Source: Serripes groenlandicus | Taxonomy: Eukaryota; Mollusca; Bivalvia; Cardiida; Cardiidae | DNA: 64,000 nt | Direction: 5' to 3' | Assembly (NCBI GenBank): GCA_031761405.1 | Contig: JASEVX010000005.1 | Span: forward strand, 33,980,869 to 34,044,868 | Shown here: positions 11,465 to 23,790 of the stretch, piece after piece | How the letters are laid out: each line of letters begins with the position of its first letter | How positions within the stretch are numbered: position 1 is the stretch's first letter | Program-made: the position numbers and the translations under genes | The notes under the pieces: model-generated | Told to the model about the DNA's origin: nothing | The model's input: only the letters and a program-made list of their open reading frames with translations | The model's database searches: none

Positions 11465-12470
11465 AGCAAACATCCAACATATAGTCCGCTGTAAAGTTCA
11501 GTTGTACGATAACCGCCGATGAACATGACGCGATAAGGATTGACACATGTGACGTCATAAAGTAAACAAGTTATGTTTTATATATCCACGAACCGGTCCT
11601 ACATCAAGGTTGCCATCGCTAACTCGAATGGTTTTGGATTATGTTATGCTCTTTAACTGTGAGTCTATTGCATGTTACCGATTATCGAGTTAAAGAAGCT
11701 GATGTTATTGTTAACCCAACAATTGCTCCTATTCTAGGGGAGATTGAGCGTCCATGTTTTGTTTACTAACGGTGCCCGGGTAATGCATATGTAAAACAGC
11801 TAACCGGTCTGAAACGGCACGTACGCGCGAGAATCGCTTTGTTTATACACGTTTTCTCGCCGTTTACGCCCGGTTTTTGCAATGTTTCTGTATCCCTTAA
11901 GCGGGCGTAAAACATAGATTTTATGCAATAATATTTGATAATGAATATAATAACAACATTAATAGAAGGATACAAATATAATCACTGAATACAATAGTAC
12001 ATATATACAAGATGCGTGATTTTTCGTTTCATTTTTTTTCACTGATTTTTCAAAAACCACGATAACACGATCCACCAGTATTGTTTCAAACAACACAAAT
12101 TCGATGCCCGTGATACATATCTAATAAAAAAAAAAAAAACGAGAGTTAATTACATATTCCCGTTGTATAATCTAAATAAACGCACTTTATTTACAACATT
12201 TCATTGGTAGAAAAACTAGGTCAAAACTGATGTTATATAGCTGATTCCGAAAAGTGTTCATTTGATATCATAGTTAATGAGACTTCTCCTTAAACAGTCC
12301 CGCAGCTTAACTTATTCAGATAAGTCAATGATATAAGTACAGGTTGGGTTATCTATGGTACACATTCCCAAGGCTCTCCTAAACTGCATGAGTAAAATGA
12401 CTGATGCTGTGCAGAGGTCTAGATAAGGAAGGGCGTCCAGCTATTACCCCTAAATATCTCTCTTATTATC
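11465..12470. other. Intergenic stretch, no gene recognised
   Basis: Apart from the possible inverted pair at 11,450/11,918, I see only short ORFs and an A13 run near 12,127. Confidence 0.4.
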
Positions 12471-12473
12471 CGA

Positions 12474-12549
12474 CCAAACTCTATGTCGTGGGTACTCAAA
12501 GAATCGTCTTATTGGGGACGATTCTGTGGAGTACCTACAACATAGGGTT
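12474..12549. repeat. H1 hairpin repeat
   Basis: TATGTCGTGGGTACTCAAAG and GTGGAGTACCTACAACATAG form an inverted pair around AATCGTCTTATTGGGGACGATT. Versions with better-matched arms are at 44,124-44,198 and 50,291-50,367, both next to the sequence TAATAAGAGAGATA, whose complement also flanks this copy at about 12,455-12,470. It is therefore a dispersed repeat with a hairpin core. Confidence 0.65.
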
Positions 12550-12810
12550 ACAGGGTCAAATAGGATTATAGAACATGCAAAATGCCTCTTATCGAGAGCT
12601 CTGGCTGTGGATGTGTCCCGTATCCTTTCAGTATTAGTGTAACGGAAGTTGTTACTGATACTGACTTTCTGAAGTTGGCATGTTGCATGTACATGGTTGT
12701 TGATTGAAACAATATTCATGTTATTGTTTACATAGATAAGTATATTACAACTAGAAATATCACTGAATGTGATGAATACCCCCAGCTGGTGTCTGGCAAT
12801 ATACATATGT

Positions 12811-13104
12811 ATGGGAAATTCAAGGGAACATAACTCATTTAAAAATAATTCCAGTGCAACACGCAGACGATATGCACAACTAGGCTTAGTATCAATCATT
12901 CTTGTGAAGTCATATTTAATTCTGATCAAGGGTTGCTGCGAAATAGTGCTCACAAAATATGGACATGAGAAATTCAAGGGGCCATAACTCGTTTAAAAAT
13001 AATTCCAGTGCAACTCGCCGACAATATGCACAACTAGGCTTGGTATCAATCATTCTTGTGAAGTTATATTGAATTCTGACCAATGATTGCTGAGAAATAG
13101 TGTA
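12811..13104. repeat. Two tandem copies of a roughly 155-bp dispersed repeat
   Basis: Copy 1 (12,811-12,957) and copy 2 (12,967-13,104) share AATTCAAGGG.CATAACTC, AATAATTCCAGTGCAAC, ATGCACAACTAGGCTT and GTATCAATCATTCTTGTGAAGT almost base for base. They lead directly into the foldback at 13,104. The overlapping ORFs of 72-175 codons are shadows of the repeat. Confidence 0.7.
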
Positions 13105-13274
13105 CACAAGAAATGTCCACAGACCAACGGACCGACCGACGGACCGACAAACCGAAAAGCGTGACTCCTATATAGCCCCCATATACGTAGTAGTATATGA
13201 GGACTATATAGGAGTCACGCTTTTCGGTTTGTCGGTCCGTTGGTCGGTCCGTTAGTCTGTGGACATTTCTTGTA
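13104..13274. mobile_element. Near-perfect foldback with GACCGACC arms
   Basis: The left arm (13,104-13,173: ACAAGAAATGTCCACAGACC ... GCGTGACTCCTATATAG) is almost perfectly complementary to the right arm (13,204-13,274: CTATATAGGAGTCACGC ... CAGACTAATGG-type .. GTCTGTGGACATTTCTTGT). The arms are about 70 nt with a loop of about 30 nt. Both arms contain GGTCGGTCCG-type tracts. It probably forms one terminus of the repeat unit just upstream. RNA from it would form a long hairpin. Confidence 0.75.
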
Positions 13275-13429
13275 TAATTATAAACAAATGATCTGATTAA
13301 GAAGAAAGCCAATAGTTTGCTCCAAATATACCATCTTCACATAACTGCAACCGACAACATGTAGTTGTAGCTAAACATATGTATACATAATGATACACAC
13401 AATACCTTTAAGTTACATTGTATCATGAT

Positions 13430-13560
13430 GCAAAAGAGGGAGAGAAACAGAGAAAGAGAAAGAAAGAGAAGAGAGACAAAGAGAGAGAGAGAGATAACAA
13501 AAAGAGGGGTGAGTGAGAGATAGAGAAACAGAGACAGAGACAGACAGACAGACAGACATA
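13430..13560. repeat. Purine-rich low-complexity tract (GAGA, GACA)
   Basis: About 130 bp of nearly pure A/G on the plus strand: GAGAGAGAGAGA and AAAGAGAAAG blocks, ending in (GACA)5. The minus-strand ORF over it is rich in serine, leucine and phenylalanine and is a simple-repeat artefact. Confidence 0.85.
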
Positions 13561-13623
13561 CAGATATCGCTCATATTTGGTATACAGTATACTTATTTGT
13601 ATCAGTTTTAAAGCATATAAAGT

Positions 13624-13890
13624 TGCTGAACTCAAAATTATAGGAAGTATAGTAAACGTTTTAAAACTGTTCAAAAGTTGTCTTGAACTATTAGAATCAT
13701 AATTCTTTGGATAAAATTTGAGTGATAAAATTACTTCCCAGTACAATAAACATCTTAATATAGATTAGGTATACTTCAATTTTTATAAGCCAAATTTTGT
13801 ACATTTTCATGACTTTCAATTAACTGGTTTTCAACATTTACTGCCGAAATATATTTGAACAATATTATTTTCTTTGTTATCATTATTACC
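13624..13890. mobile_element. M3 element, right end lost
   Basis: Starts TTGCTGAACTCAAAATTATA and follows the M3 interior (AGAATCATAATTCT, GTACAATAAACATCT, CATGACTTTCAATTAACTG) to about 13,890. The inverted right end is missing. Confidence 0.65.
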
Positions 13891-14177
13891 TTATACAATA
13901 TCAAAACAAAAAGGTTTAATATTGAACTGTAATTTTGCCAAAATGACAAATGAGGAAACAAAGCAACCGGAGGATGTAATGGACTTAAACATATCCTGCT
14001 ATATTCAGTTTTTATTGCACGAAGGCATTAAGTTTGGTAACACAATTCCATTCGTCTCTTCAAAACGATAGTTATTTTCTGGAATTACGGAAACTGAGTC
14101 TCATTGTATAAACCGCTATAATATTGAAAACCATCAAACACCGTAGTTGATGAGCCAGTCCATCGGAAAAGATACAG

Positions 14178-14246
14178 GTTGTTGGTGCAAGTTGGTGGTA
14201 CAAGTTGGTGATATAAGCTGGTGGTACAAGTTGGTGGTGCAAGCTG
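14178..14246. repeat. 13-bp short tandem repeat, about 5 units
   Basis: Units of CAAGTTGGTGGTA with one or two changes per unit (TAAGCTGGTGGTA, CAAGTTGGTGATA). Confidence 0.7.
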
Positions 14247-14249
14247 GCT

Positions 14250-17200
14250 TTTGTGAATAATGTAGAACCAGAACTGCACGTGTAAAGAAGGTTATATCAA
14301 CTCGTGTAGATTTATGCAAGACTGGGCAGGTTGTATACAATTTAGATATGCAAACTTGTATCTTTTCCAATAGCTTACATGAACACGAAGTGCACATTGT
14401 GAGCTTTTCTGATGACTCACCCTACTCCTTCCGTCCGTCCTCCGTCAACACTTATTCAAACGGGATCTCCTCCCATACCACTGGGTCAGTTCTATATAAA
14501 TTTGCATAATCGATCCTGACATGGTCCTGTGCAAATATTGCTAAAATAAATATTGCCTATGCCGAACTCTGGTTGTCCTTTAAAACCAACCCTGCCAGTA
14601 TTCAAAGTTGATTGGTACAAAGGCCCGAGAGGTTGGGATAATTCTTTTCCATTTTAGGCTATATAGAAACTTAAAAAAAAATTCTCCTCTTATAGGAAAT
14701 ATCAGAATTCGAAGTTGAGTGGTACAAATGATCATCTGGTGACCCTCCAATCAAATTAGCTGAAATTCAGTGCCCTTCAAACAATGAGGCCCCCAGAGGT
14801 TTAGGTAGTTTCTTTTTATATGGTGAAAATTATTATTCTTTTTACAAATGTTTTTATCTTTATTTATTTGAGCGATACAGGGTCATCATGGCCCTTTTCT
14901 TTTTACGTTCCTTCTTTTTTAAGTGTCTTAGTTCGACCATTAAGTTTGTTCTGTTAGGCAGATTCACTTCAAAGTTGCAATTGGTATACGTTGTGATCGG
15001 ACAATTGAACACTACTATGAACATCAATCTTTTTGAATTTATATAACTTTTTCAATTAGTTTTCAATGCACCAATTTCAAACTTGGTGTTTGTGTAGCTT
15101 GTGACCTGCAGATGTGAATTACACAATAACCTTGACTATTCCATACTAATATAATATTCAGAGTTAAAATACTGTGTACACTTCTTTTGTCCAGCCATTT
15201 CCTCACCCATTATCCAACTTTAACAGGCGACGTATGTGTTCCGTGAAACGCTCTTGCTATTCAAATCAATCGGAAATGCAATTGAGAATACAGGGTTTTT
15301 ATTACGTCCAAAACATTTTTTTTTAACGAGTCTGATTGGCTGATTCCGAACGCATTCGTCGAAACCAACCAATCGTAAGACGTGTATATATGACATTCGC
15401 AAAATGGTAACAGTAACAACAGATAAAGTATCTCAAAATGGCATAGCGTGCAGGATGTTCGCTCGCTCAACAAAAATGACAATTAATGGCCTCAAAGTGA
15501 CACAGTAATGGCTTCCTCCCCCCTATGATTTAGAATGTAATGCTACGTCGTTGATCAAACTTATGGACCCAGGAAATGTTCACCCTAATACGGCTATTTG
15601 ACGAAAATGACCTTAATAGCGAAGTGTGAGACAAAATGTGCTGAACCTGCACATTAAATCAATGGCATATATGTCCATAATGCTAGTAATCCCTTATTCC
15701 CCATTATGTATAATAATGCAATTTTCTACGCCCGTGTCCGACTATTTATCAAATATTCTTTTAATAACAAATTCTATATAAATACAGAATGACACTGGTA
15801 AGGAAGTTTATATATCGTCAATAAATTTGCATATATTCATGAGTTTAGATTGTTAAGTTTCGATTTAATTTGTGCCTTGTTCATTTTTCAACCAAAGACT
15901 GTAAAAATAGAATTCCGTGATATGCTATTTGACAATACTGTGCTAATTAATGGATATGGTTCTTTTCTGTTTGTGCGATATGTTATGTTCAAATTGATAT
16001 ACTGTTATTTTGCTTTCAAATCCATTATTATATTTATTATTAGATGGTTTTATCCTACTTTCCCGTCCACTCTGTCTAAGTAGGTCAACATAACAAGGAA
16101 GTTTCTACTATAGTCCATATTAAGTCTATCCTATACTTGTTGTATATAAATTGTTAAGCTTGTTAAATTCTGCAAAGAAAAATGAAGTATTAAATCTATG
16201 TATTTATATTCATAAGTGTTATAAAGAAAGAAATGAGCATCTTTATAATAATGCTTGACCAAATCATACATGTCTCTACATAATTTGATTTGATTGAAGA
16301 TCTTGTTTTTTCTGGTATTTTGATTTGTTAATACGTTGTATTTGGCTCGAAACATTGCATGTATGTTTATAATCAATAAATATGTTCTATGTTTTATGTT
16401 CTATGTATTTTCTTGGTGCATTTTCGTTTGAATTGGCGTTTTTGGAGTTTATGTCGCTTTTAACAGTTATGTCACGGCGTTTCCTTAGGAAGATATCTGT
16501 ACTACTGGTACTTGTATCATGACACCTACGAGTCGGTTGTAATGCCAACCCCACATTCATGAGTGCCAATTAGAAGCAATTACTACCATTTTGTTAAGGA
16601 CTTGGTACGACTCGCCGGTGGTTCGACCTTACACATGTGCCTTTCGGAGATGAATGTTCGACTTAGTTTTGCATGGTTAAAGGAATATACAGAGGACCCA
16701 AGAAAACTCGAACATGTGACAATTCGTTTGAATCGCAAATATGCCAGCAACGGATATGTCTTTTGAAAACAGCGTAGCAGAAATTCTGATTTGGTAGACG
16801 AGGATTCGGAACTGCTGTTCCACTGTTTTCTTTATATGATAGTATCCTTGGTTTGCGTTTCATTGGTTTGCGTTTCATTGCAAACTTATTAGTACAAATG
16901 AAGTACGAAGCTTAAAATCACAGCGCTGCAGTGCTGACGGCCTGTGGGCTGCTGGAAGGTTGGAGAAGTAGGGGAAATGTGAAAGGAAATAACAATTGCA
17001 GCTTATGTTTATGTATTTATTCAAGAAGTTGAAAGATCATGTCAAACATAGTAAACTGCCAATTTAAAAACAGAAGGTACTTGTTGGCACTATATCGCTC
17101 ACCTGAGTGCAAGAGCTCACAACTATACACATCTAAGACATGAAGAATCAAAGGAATTTTTGACAGCAGGTTTAGGCAGAATATTTTGAAGTTTCTGTAT

Positions 17201-17270
17201 TATTATATTGAGAAATATATCAATGTTAAATCACATTCCATCAAGTTGAAATAGTTCTCTAAACCATGTA
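14250..17270. other. Mostly unique-looking stretch, no gene recognised
   Basis: Within 14,580-14,935 the wording (CCAACCCTGCCAGTATTCAAAG, TGAGCGATACAGGGTCATCATGGCCC) feels like a widely dispersed bivalve repeat, but only one copy lies here, so I cannot show it. ORFs of 60-81 codons at 15.2-16.8 kb have no recognisable domain and no matched splice signals. Nothing else is seen. Confidence 0.35.
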
Positions 17271-17289
17271 CTAGACTGGGAGAAAGTGT

Positions 17290-17720
17290 TTGAAATATGC
17301 AAAACTCATCAAGACAATTATTCTGACAAAGATTAAAAACGCAACATCCAGTGTGTTATCAAGATTTTCCTTCATTTGGCCTAGTTACCTAGTTGTGTTA
17401 ACCCGATATGACCCTTATTCAAACATGGACGATAAACATTCTGACCAAATTTTAAAAATCGTGGCCTCTACAGTGTTGACAAGCTTTTCCTTCAATTTGG
17501 CCTAGTGAACTAGTTTTTTAACAGACACGACCAAAATTCAAACTTGGCCTACATATCATCAAGACAAACATTCTGATGCAGTTTCAACATGCTCATGTTA
17601 AAAATGCAGCCTCTATTATGTTAACAAGATTTCCCTTCAATCTAGCCTAGTGACCTAGTTTCTGACCCAATATGACCCATATTCGAACTTGACTTAGATA
17701 TCATTAAGACAAGCATTATT
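17290..17720. repeat. Degenerate tandem repeat, about 3 units of about 150 bp
   Basis: Three diverged units share CAAGACAA.CATTCTGAC, GTGTTATCAAGATTTTCCTT / GTGTTGACAAGCTTTTCCTT / TGTTAACAAGATTTCCCTTC, TTTGGCCTAGT.ACCTAGT and GACCCATATTCAAAC. The spacing of the CAAG.TTTTCCTTCA motif (about 17,358, 17,480, 17,625) gives the unit length. The small ORF at 17,290-17,505 is contained in it. Confidence 0.65.
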
Positions 17721-18014
17721 GGTGGCTGAAGAGGAGAGGTATCATACCATTTACTGCCACTCTCCCTCTCTTGTGGGTACTGCCCTTTCCTTCTCCTTCA
17801 GTCCTCCCTTCTTGTATTGGGCATCTTGTAGAACTGTTACTCTGACACTGTTGTGATAAACTGTATGTTAAATTGCTACCTTCTGTGAAGAGCGCGACAG
17901 GAATCTGACTAATGATGCGATGACCCGACTTTTATAACCTGCGAGACACATTGGATGGTCGGCCAGACGCCGCCGTTCACCGGTCAATGTCTGTTTACCA
18001 TTATTTTTTTCAAC

Positions 18015-18230
18015 GCACCCCGGTTAATCCGAAACTATATATTTCACGTGACTTCTTTCGTGGAGTGGGGGGAGTCGGGCACGGCCCTTATGGCCCCCCC
18101 CCCCCCCCCCCCGCTAAATCCGCCATTACATTTGCCATGCTTTTTCTTTGTTTACTATTTTCGACACACGGGCCCTACGCCCCCCCCCCCGGTTAATCCG
18201 CCACTGTATATTTCACGTGACTTTTTTCTT
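18015..18230. repeat. Poly-C-bearing tandem motif
   Basis: The block CCCCGGTTAATCCG.AACT followed by ATTTCACGTGACTT occurs at about 18,016 and 18,187, with a partial version (CCCCGCTAAATCCGCCA) at about 18,107. Long C runs (about 23 bases at 18,088, about 12 at 18,181) precede the motif. The proline-rich ORFs here (about 100 codons) come from the C runs and are not credible genes. Confidence 0.7.
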
Positions 18231-18234
18231 TTTT

Positions 18235-18678
18235 GCCGTTCTTCTTCGCGAATGTTAATAATGTTAACAAGCGTCCATATTTGATCTCTCGGCGCATTAA
18301 TTTCTAAAACATTTCTTAAACTTATATTGGAGTACTCACGCCTTAAGTTTTTCACTGATGTTCCAACAACATTAAAAAGATATTTATGGGGGAGATCCTA
18401 ACCTTTTAAATGCAGTTTTGTTGAATCCATGATGAACTATTTTTCTCGCGCATTTTTTCTCGTCTTGTTTGGTGCTAACAGCAATTGGCATGCTGCCAAC
18501 TTCGAAAGAAATGGTATTACTACTATGACCAGGGGCTAAAGCCCAATGCCAAAAATAAATACATTTTACATAATCGAGTGCTCATTCAAACAGGTTTTAT
18601 TTTTACTCCGCTTTAGCTTTTTATCTGAATCGCGAACAGCACACTTGTGCTGTTGAATGCACTTTTGTTATATATATA
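18235..18678. other. Intergenic stretch, no feature seen
   Basis: No gene, tRNA-like sequence or inverted repeat was recognised between the poly-C repeat and the next M1 element. Confidence 0.4.
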
Positions 18679-18679
18679 T

Positions 18680-18901
18680 GAGCCGTCCCGTGAGAAAACC
18701 AGCATTGTGGACTCTGCGTAAAGTATCGCTCTGAATCAGCATAAGCACGCCTTCTGTGGATTTTCTGTTTCTGGAATCATTCCTCTATACCTCTATCACC
18801 CTGAAACGGAATATGTCGGCCCGGATCAGTCTACGCGGACTTCGCAGGCTGATCTGGGTCGATACATTACGCATAGGCCATATTATTGTTTTTCTCATAT
18901 C
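18680..18901. mobile_element. M1 MITE, right end damaged
   Basis: Begins GAGCCGTCCCGTGAGAAAACC, carries GTGGATTTTCTGTTTCTGGA and CTGAAACGGAATATGTCGGCC and the mirrored GATCTGGGTCGATACATTACG, and ends at TTTTTCTCATATCC without the final GGAACGGCTCA. The 74-codon ORF inside is not a gene. Confidence 0.75.
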
Positions 18902-19394
18902 CTTGTTGTTAAGGCTATTGTCACTTCTTCCAAACATAAAGCTCAAACATGGCTTTCACCAATCGTCAAACACAATTTGACAATCATGATTAAAAACCCT
19001 ATCTTCATTGTTAACATTTTTAGTTTTTAGTTTAGCATAATTTTCTCATGTTATATTTATGTAATTTTGTATGTTCTGCATTTGAAGACCATATCACATT
19101 TGTAATATGTTTACGCGAATAAAAACTTTGGCTTTAGTATGATGATGGGCCTACAATATACAACGTTATATATGTAAAGGCAGTATCTGTCTATAGATCG
19201 TTATTGTTTACGAGCGAACAAATACAGCCTGTCTCGACACTAAGATATATCATCCGTCAAAATGTCTAGATTATCCAAAGGAAACACTGTACTTCACAGG
19301 TTTCGGTGAACGAACGTTAAACATAACACTACGATATGTTCATGCTGCCTTGGTGTGTTCCAGAATTTAAATAATGAATTGTTAAATGATATCA

Positions 19395-19607
19395 TTAAAT
19401 CATTCAGCGCCAAAGGCAATATTGAGCTTTTTGCAAACAATACAGATTCAGGTGAGTCAGCTCGTAACGAGCTGTCTCACCTGAAATCTGCATTGTTTGG
19501 CTGAGGGTTTTAAAAAAATTCAAAAAATCCTATAGCATGAAAATAGAGTCGTCCGAGTTTGAACGTGGAAGAGTCTACTTTAAACAATTCGGCGCTGAAA
19601 GGGTTAA
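19395..19607. mobile_element. T1 MITE, well preserved
   Basis: TTAAATCATTCAGCGCCAAA and the inverted end TTCGGCGCTGAAAGGGTTAA sit on TTAA. The central palindrome is CAGGTGAGTCAGCTCGTAAC continuing GAGCTGTCTCACCTG (about 19,450-19,484), flanked by ACAATACAGATT and AATCTGCATTGT, which extend the stem. Length is 213 bp, the same as the 48.0-kb copy. Confidence 0.85.
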
Positions 19608-20330
19608 AACATACATGTACATGTATACACTTTATCCTCCATGCGTTCAGGGTGAAAAATAACGTGATGCTCACCCTTTATTGGTTGTCCGATTCGATTA
19701 CCAAAATACTTATTTAATATAGTTATAATGGAACAAATAGGGGACGCTCTACGAAAACAAATAAAGATCAGCTAGAACATCCTCGCAGTCTGATCTGGCT
19801 CTGCGCTATTTCCTAATGAGTCGTAAACATTTTCAAAAACGTTTGTAAAGTAGTATATTTTTGGACCATTTAGCAAGGATACGCAAGGAGGTTTTTTTAA
19901 CATATCGGATGGTTACGTTAAGGTTGGTTTTCGCAAAGCACCTCTAAATTTCCACTAAGGAATTAGACATAGGCAATGAATAAACGGTTAATATACAACG
20001 CGAAATGTAATACATTTATTATGTAACTATTAGAGTTACATTAATTCGAGATTACATTTATGACGTTAGATTCCATGGCTTTAGTTAGGATGAGTTTAAA
20101 GATAAGTCTCGCTCAAACAGTATTGGTAATTAATCTATACAACATGTTCACTGTTCATATTCATGTTCATATTATTCAATTGCCCTTTATTAAGATCAGT
20201 TGACCAATGAAGACAAAAGACAATTAACTCACGGGGTGTCGATTGTCAGTGAAAACTCATTTCCAGGAAAACGCTTGTACTAGCTGGAATCAACATAAAT
20301 GTCTGTAATCAAGACGTATTTCTGCATTTG
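19608..20330. other. Intergenic stretch, no feature seen
   Basis: AT-rich, with no ORF of note. Confidence 0.4.
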
Positions 20331-20453
20331 CCACAACATTTTCAACTCTTTTAAATAATAAAACTTTCCTTTATAGAAATTTTCCATATTTTTGCCTAGA
20401 ATTTTTCAAAGCCGTCTGCTGCTGCTGATTAGTTGTATGTGGGCTAGGGTTAA
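20331..20453. mobile_element. T2 MITE, right half
   Basis: CCACAACATTTTCAACTC near 20,331, CAAAGCCGTCTGCTGCTGC at 20,407 and TGTATGTGGGCTAGGGTTAA ending at 20,453. The final TTAA is shared with the next T2 element. Confidence 0.6.
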
Positions 20454-20662
20454 TCCTTTCCAATAAAACATACATCTGCAGCGAACGCCTTTGAGAACAT
20501 ATAGGCAACAACACAGAAACTATGTACATAAAGTAGAATAATTGAGTTGGAAATATTGTATCAACACGTTCAATTTTGAGCAATGTTCTCTTTTGGAACA
20601 ATATTTTAAAAAGGATTGCTGCAGATGCGCCTCAGTGCGTCTGAAGATGAAAAAGGGATAAC
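20450..20662. mobile_element. T2 MITE
   Basis: Begins TTAATCCTTTCCAATAAAAC at the TTAA shared with the previous element, continues CATCTGCAGCGAACGCCTTTG, and ends with the diverged inverted terminus GATGAAAAAGGGATAA. The 76-codon minus-strand ORF across the junction is an artefact. Confidence 0.65.
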
Positions 20663-20664
20663 CT

Positions 20665-23600
20665 ACATGTATATTTGACACAAAAGCGTTTCTTAGAAGA
20701 ACCGTACGAAATATTTATAATTTGCATATTATTTCTATAATGTCGTGTTGGTGTTTGTCCAAATGAAAACAATATTTTGAACAATCAATTTCGTGTTTGA
20801 TTCTTTTTCGAAGCTTAACGTAATTTCAAAAGTGAAACAGAATTAAAAATGATATTATATCTGATTAAATTAATAAAGGAGCTCATGCTATTTACTCTAT
20901 TGTAAATGAAAGCAATTATACGATTATAAAAAGCTGAGTATCGAACATAAGGTTGTAATGTGATTTTTAAATATCTGAGATAAATTTTATTTTTATAATT
21001 TTGAAAATATGACCAAGCCATCAAAAGAATGTATCTTAAACGAAAACAATTCTTTGTCACACAATAACATAATTCATTTTTTATAATATAATGAACACAC
21101 TGTTAGAGATATAAGATATATAAATATATCCACTAATTAAATTTGCATTAACACTGTACTTGTGTTATTTTGTTGCGTTGTTTGTTTCAATAAACGTACA
21201 ACTGGATATGAAACAATACACTATTTCCAATTGTACTTTTGCTTACAGGTTCAGATTTCCCCACAGAGTCTTCATGCTATTACAAACTGAATTGTTCAGT
21301 CGTAAATAATGCCTAAGCATTATAGTCCTGTATAACGTTGGCGTGCAAATGTCCAAACTATACGTCTTGATAGCAATAAACGGTCACAGAATGACAGAAT
21401 AATCTATACAGCTAGTCTCGTGTGTATTTCTAAATCCATAGCCGATATTAGGAAAAACAAATATCTTGTTTTGTTTTATTTCCACACCCAGAAACTGCTT
21501 TTAAAAGATTGGCTTATATCCATTTGACTTATTTACAAAACATTTGCTTGTTTCTCATATATATAGATGGTATTTCTTGCGTCATATTCAGCTTACGTAA
21601 AGAGTTTATTAAAAATGATAATAAATAAATACGTATGAGATATTTTATTTATCACTTAAAGTAATTAATGAGGCATATTTAGAAAAAAAAAGGACGTAAA
21701 GTGCTTACGTTAATACGTCAAACCACTGACGTGACGTCCTTTTCATAGTTTGGTCTCCGCTTTGTAACACAGACTTGAGCGTAAGACTGGAAACCAATCT
21801 AGTAGTGTAATATAATTTTCATTTAATGGGATTTTGACACTCCCAGAGAACAGTTAATATTAAGTCTTCAAACTGCCTATATATACACGTTAATCATCGG
21901 GACAAACCGACCAACGAAAACCCAGATTAACTCGCGCATGCGCGAAGTCTGATCAGGATCATCTTTTCCAATCGCCTCTTAGTCATAAAAGCAATCCAGA
22001 AGCTCCTTGACACGTTCTAACGTAAAACAAGCTGTAACAGCGTACACGTTTTTCGTGAAAACGAAAGCCCCTGAAAGATCTCTTTTCAAAACTTGCGCTA
22101 TGTAAATATAACTCCCATCGTAATCTAGTGAAAGTTCATACCGGTATCATCGTTTGTGTTTATACTCTTCCAATGCCGACTCCTTAACAAATGATTTATC
22201 AAGCTTTACATTTGGAAAGCCCGATGCCAATTCCAGGAATGTATCAAGATACCAAGATAAAAAAATATGCAGCCGACAGAACAGAGCTTAGACAGACGGC
22301 GCTTATGTACCGGCTGCCACTCCTTTATACTGGTGACACAGGCCTTACAAGATCGGTTCCAGCAGTCAAAGGTTTAACGCCCAAACAGGGATTATCATAT
22401 GTGTCTACACGATATTACCGCAGTATCAACATGGCATTCTCTCTCCAATCAGAGCGTGTGCCCTGGTAGTGACTTTCCTGTTTGGCACACAGCTTTACGG
22501 TGACATATTAACGACCGCTGACCTGTGGCCAGGATAAACTACCCAGGCGTACTTGCAGTTTATCAAGGAAATGCTGCGCTATAACTGATGATAAAATGTG
22601 TACTAAATCTTATTGTATACTTTGATATTTATTCTTCTATTTTCCCATTTAGAAAAAGGATGCAGTATCCGTCGATATTGCACGGGTTGATATTGCACGC
22701 ATTGATATTGCACTTAGATCGTGTTCACGTGTTGCTAAGGACGGAACTTTGTCCATACAGTAAAGTTACAGAGCGCTAACATTAGTTTAGAGACCAGCTA
22801 ACAATATTTGGTAAATCCCCTGTACATGACACACTATAAAAAATCGTTAGACGTACACAAAACCAAATCCAGTCTATTTATAGAATTATTCACGTATGTA
22901 AAGTGTAAATACATACGTACTTTCTGACGTATTATATGACGTGTTTTCATGTTTTCAATGACATTGATATTTGTAGACTGTACACATAATTTTGCCATAT
23001 ATTCGCTATATTTATAGGTTTTTTTATAGTCATTGACGATCTATATATATAAGTTTATCTCAATAAAATATGGAGAAAAAAATCAATTTGGATTTAATAA
23101 CTACTCTGATGAATTTGCAAATAGTTGTTTTAAAGGTAGGTGTTCTAATTATGTTTGTCATTCTCCAATGTGAAGTTTATGAACGAAGAATAGAAGATGT
23201 GTGTTCGCTTTACTGAACATACTGTAAGGTCAAAAGGGGCATCTAAATCGTTATAAAGAACAGAAATATCCAGGTGTTAATACCAGAATAAGATAATACA
23301 CGAGTTCTGTATGAAATACACTGTTAGATAAAGCATTACACATCCAACACAATATGTATAATATGTATATAATATGTAGACAAAGCCGTATGATTGTTTC
23401 AACTTTGGACCTTAAGGTATCTCTGGATTCCAAATGCCTAGCTACACAAATGCCCCTTTTTGAACCTGTGTTGATGGTATAACCCTGGAGCCATGTTTAT
23501 CAACCAATCAATATGACTTTTGTAGGGGGTCTTCAAACGAACAAATATACCAACTGAGCTTGGAATCAGGCACATGGATATAGTATGTACCTATTCTCCA

Positions 23601-23788
23601 AAAGATTCCAATGGTATTCTTCCTTATATGTAACTATGGAAACAAAATACTACTTATATATGCATAATATCAAAATAAACAATTACTATTTCAGTGAAAT
23701 ATGAGACTGTGAAACACAGTTCTGCTTATTTGGCCAAAGTATTCTGAAACGGATTATATTTTAACAAAAAATCATCAATTATCATTTA
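20665..23788. other. Longest repeat-free stretch, no confident gene
   Basis: A 92-codon plus-strand ORF (22,191-22,469) lies in a slightly richer G+C patch but has no recognisable domain, and I found no convincing splice signals. A TATA-like run and short AT repeats occur at 23,350-23,375. No tRNA-like sequence, MITE or long inverted repeat was recognised. Confidence 0.35.
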
Positions 23789-23790
23789 GC

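Noticed and set aside
12450..12977. Minus-strand ORF of 175 codons
   Set aside because: Made of the H1 hairpin repeat and the tandem 155-bp repeat; the same peptide pieces recur at other copies of these repeats.
13423..13746. Minus-strand ORF of 107 codons rich in Ser/Leu/Phe
   Set aside because: Encoded by the GAGA/GACA simple repeat.
16563..16766. Plus-strand ORF of 67 codons that looks fairly protein-like
   Set aside because: It starts only with GTG, has no splice signals that I trust, and an antisense ORF overlaps half of it.
17951..18284. Proline-rich ORFs
   Set aside because: Created by poly-C runs within a non-coding repeat.
22191..22469. Plus-strand ORF of 92 codons in a slightly G+C-richer patch
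   Set aside because: No domain, no convincing splice signals, and no second line of evidence.
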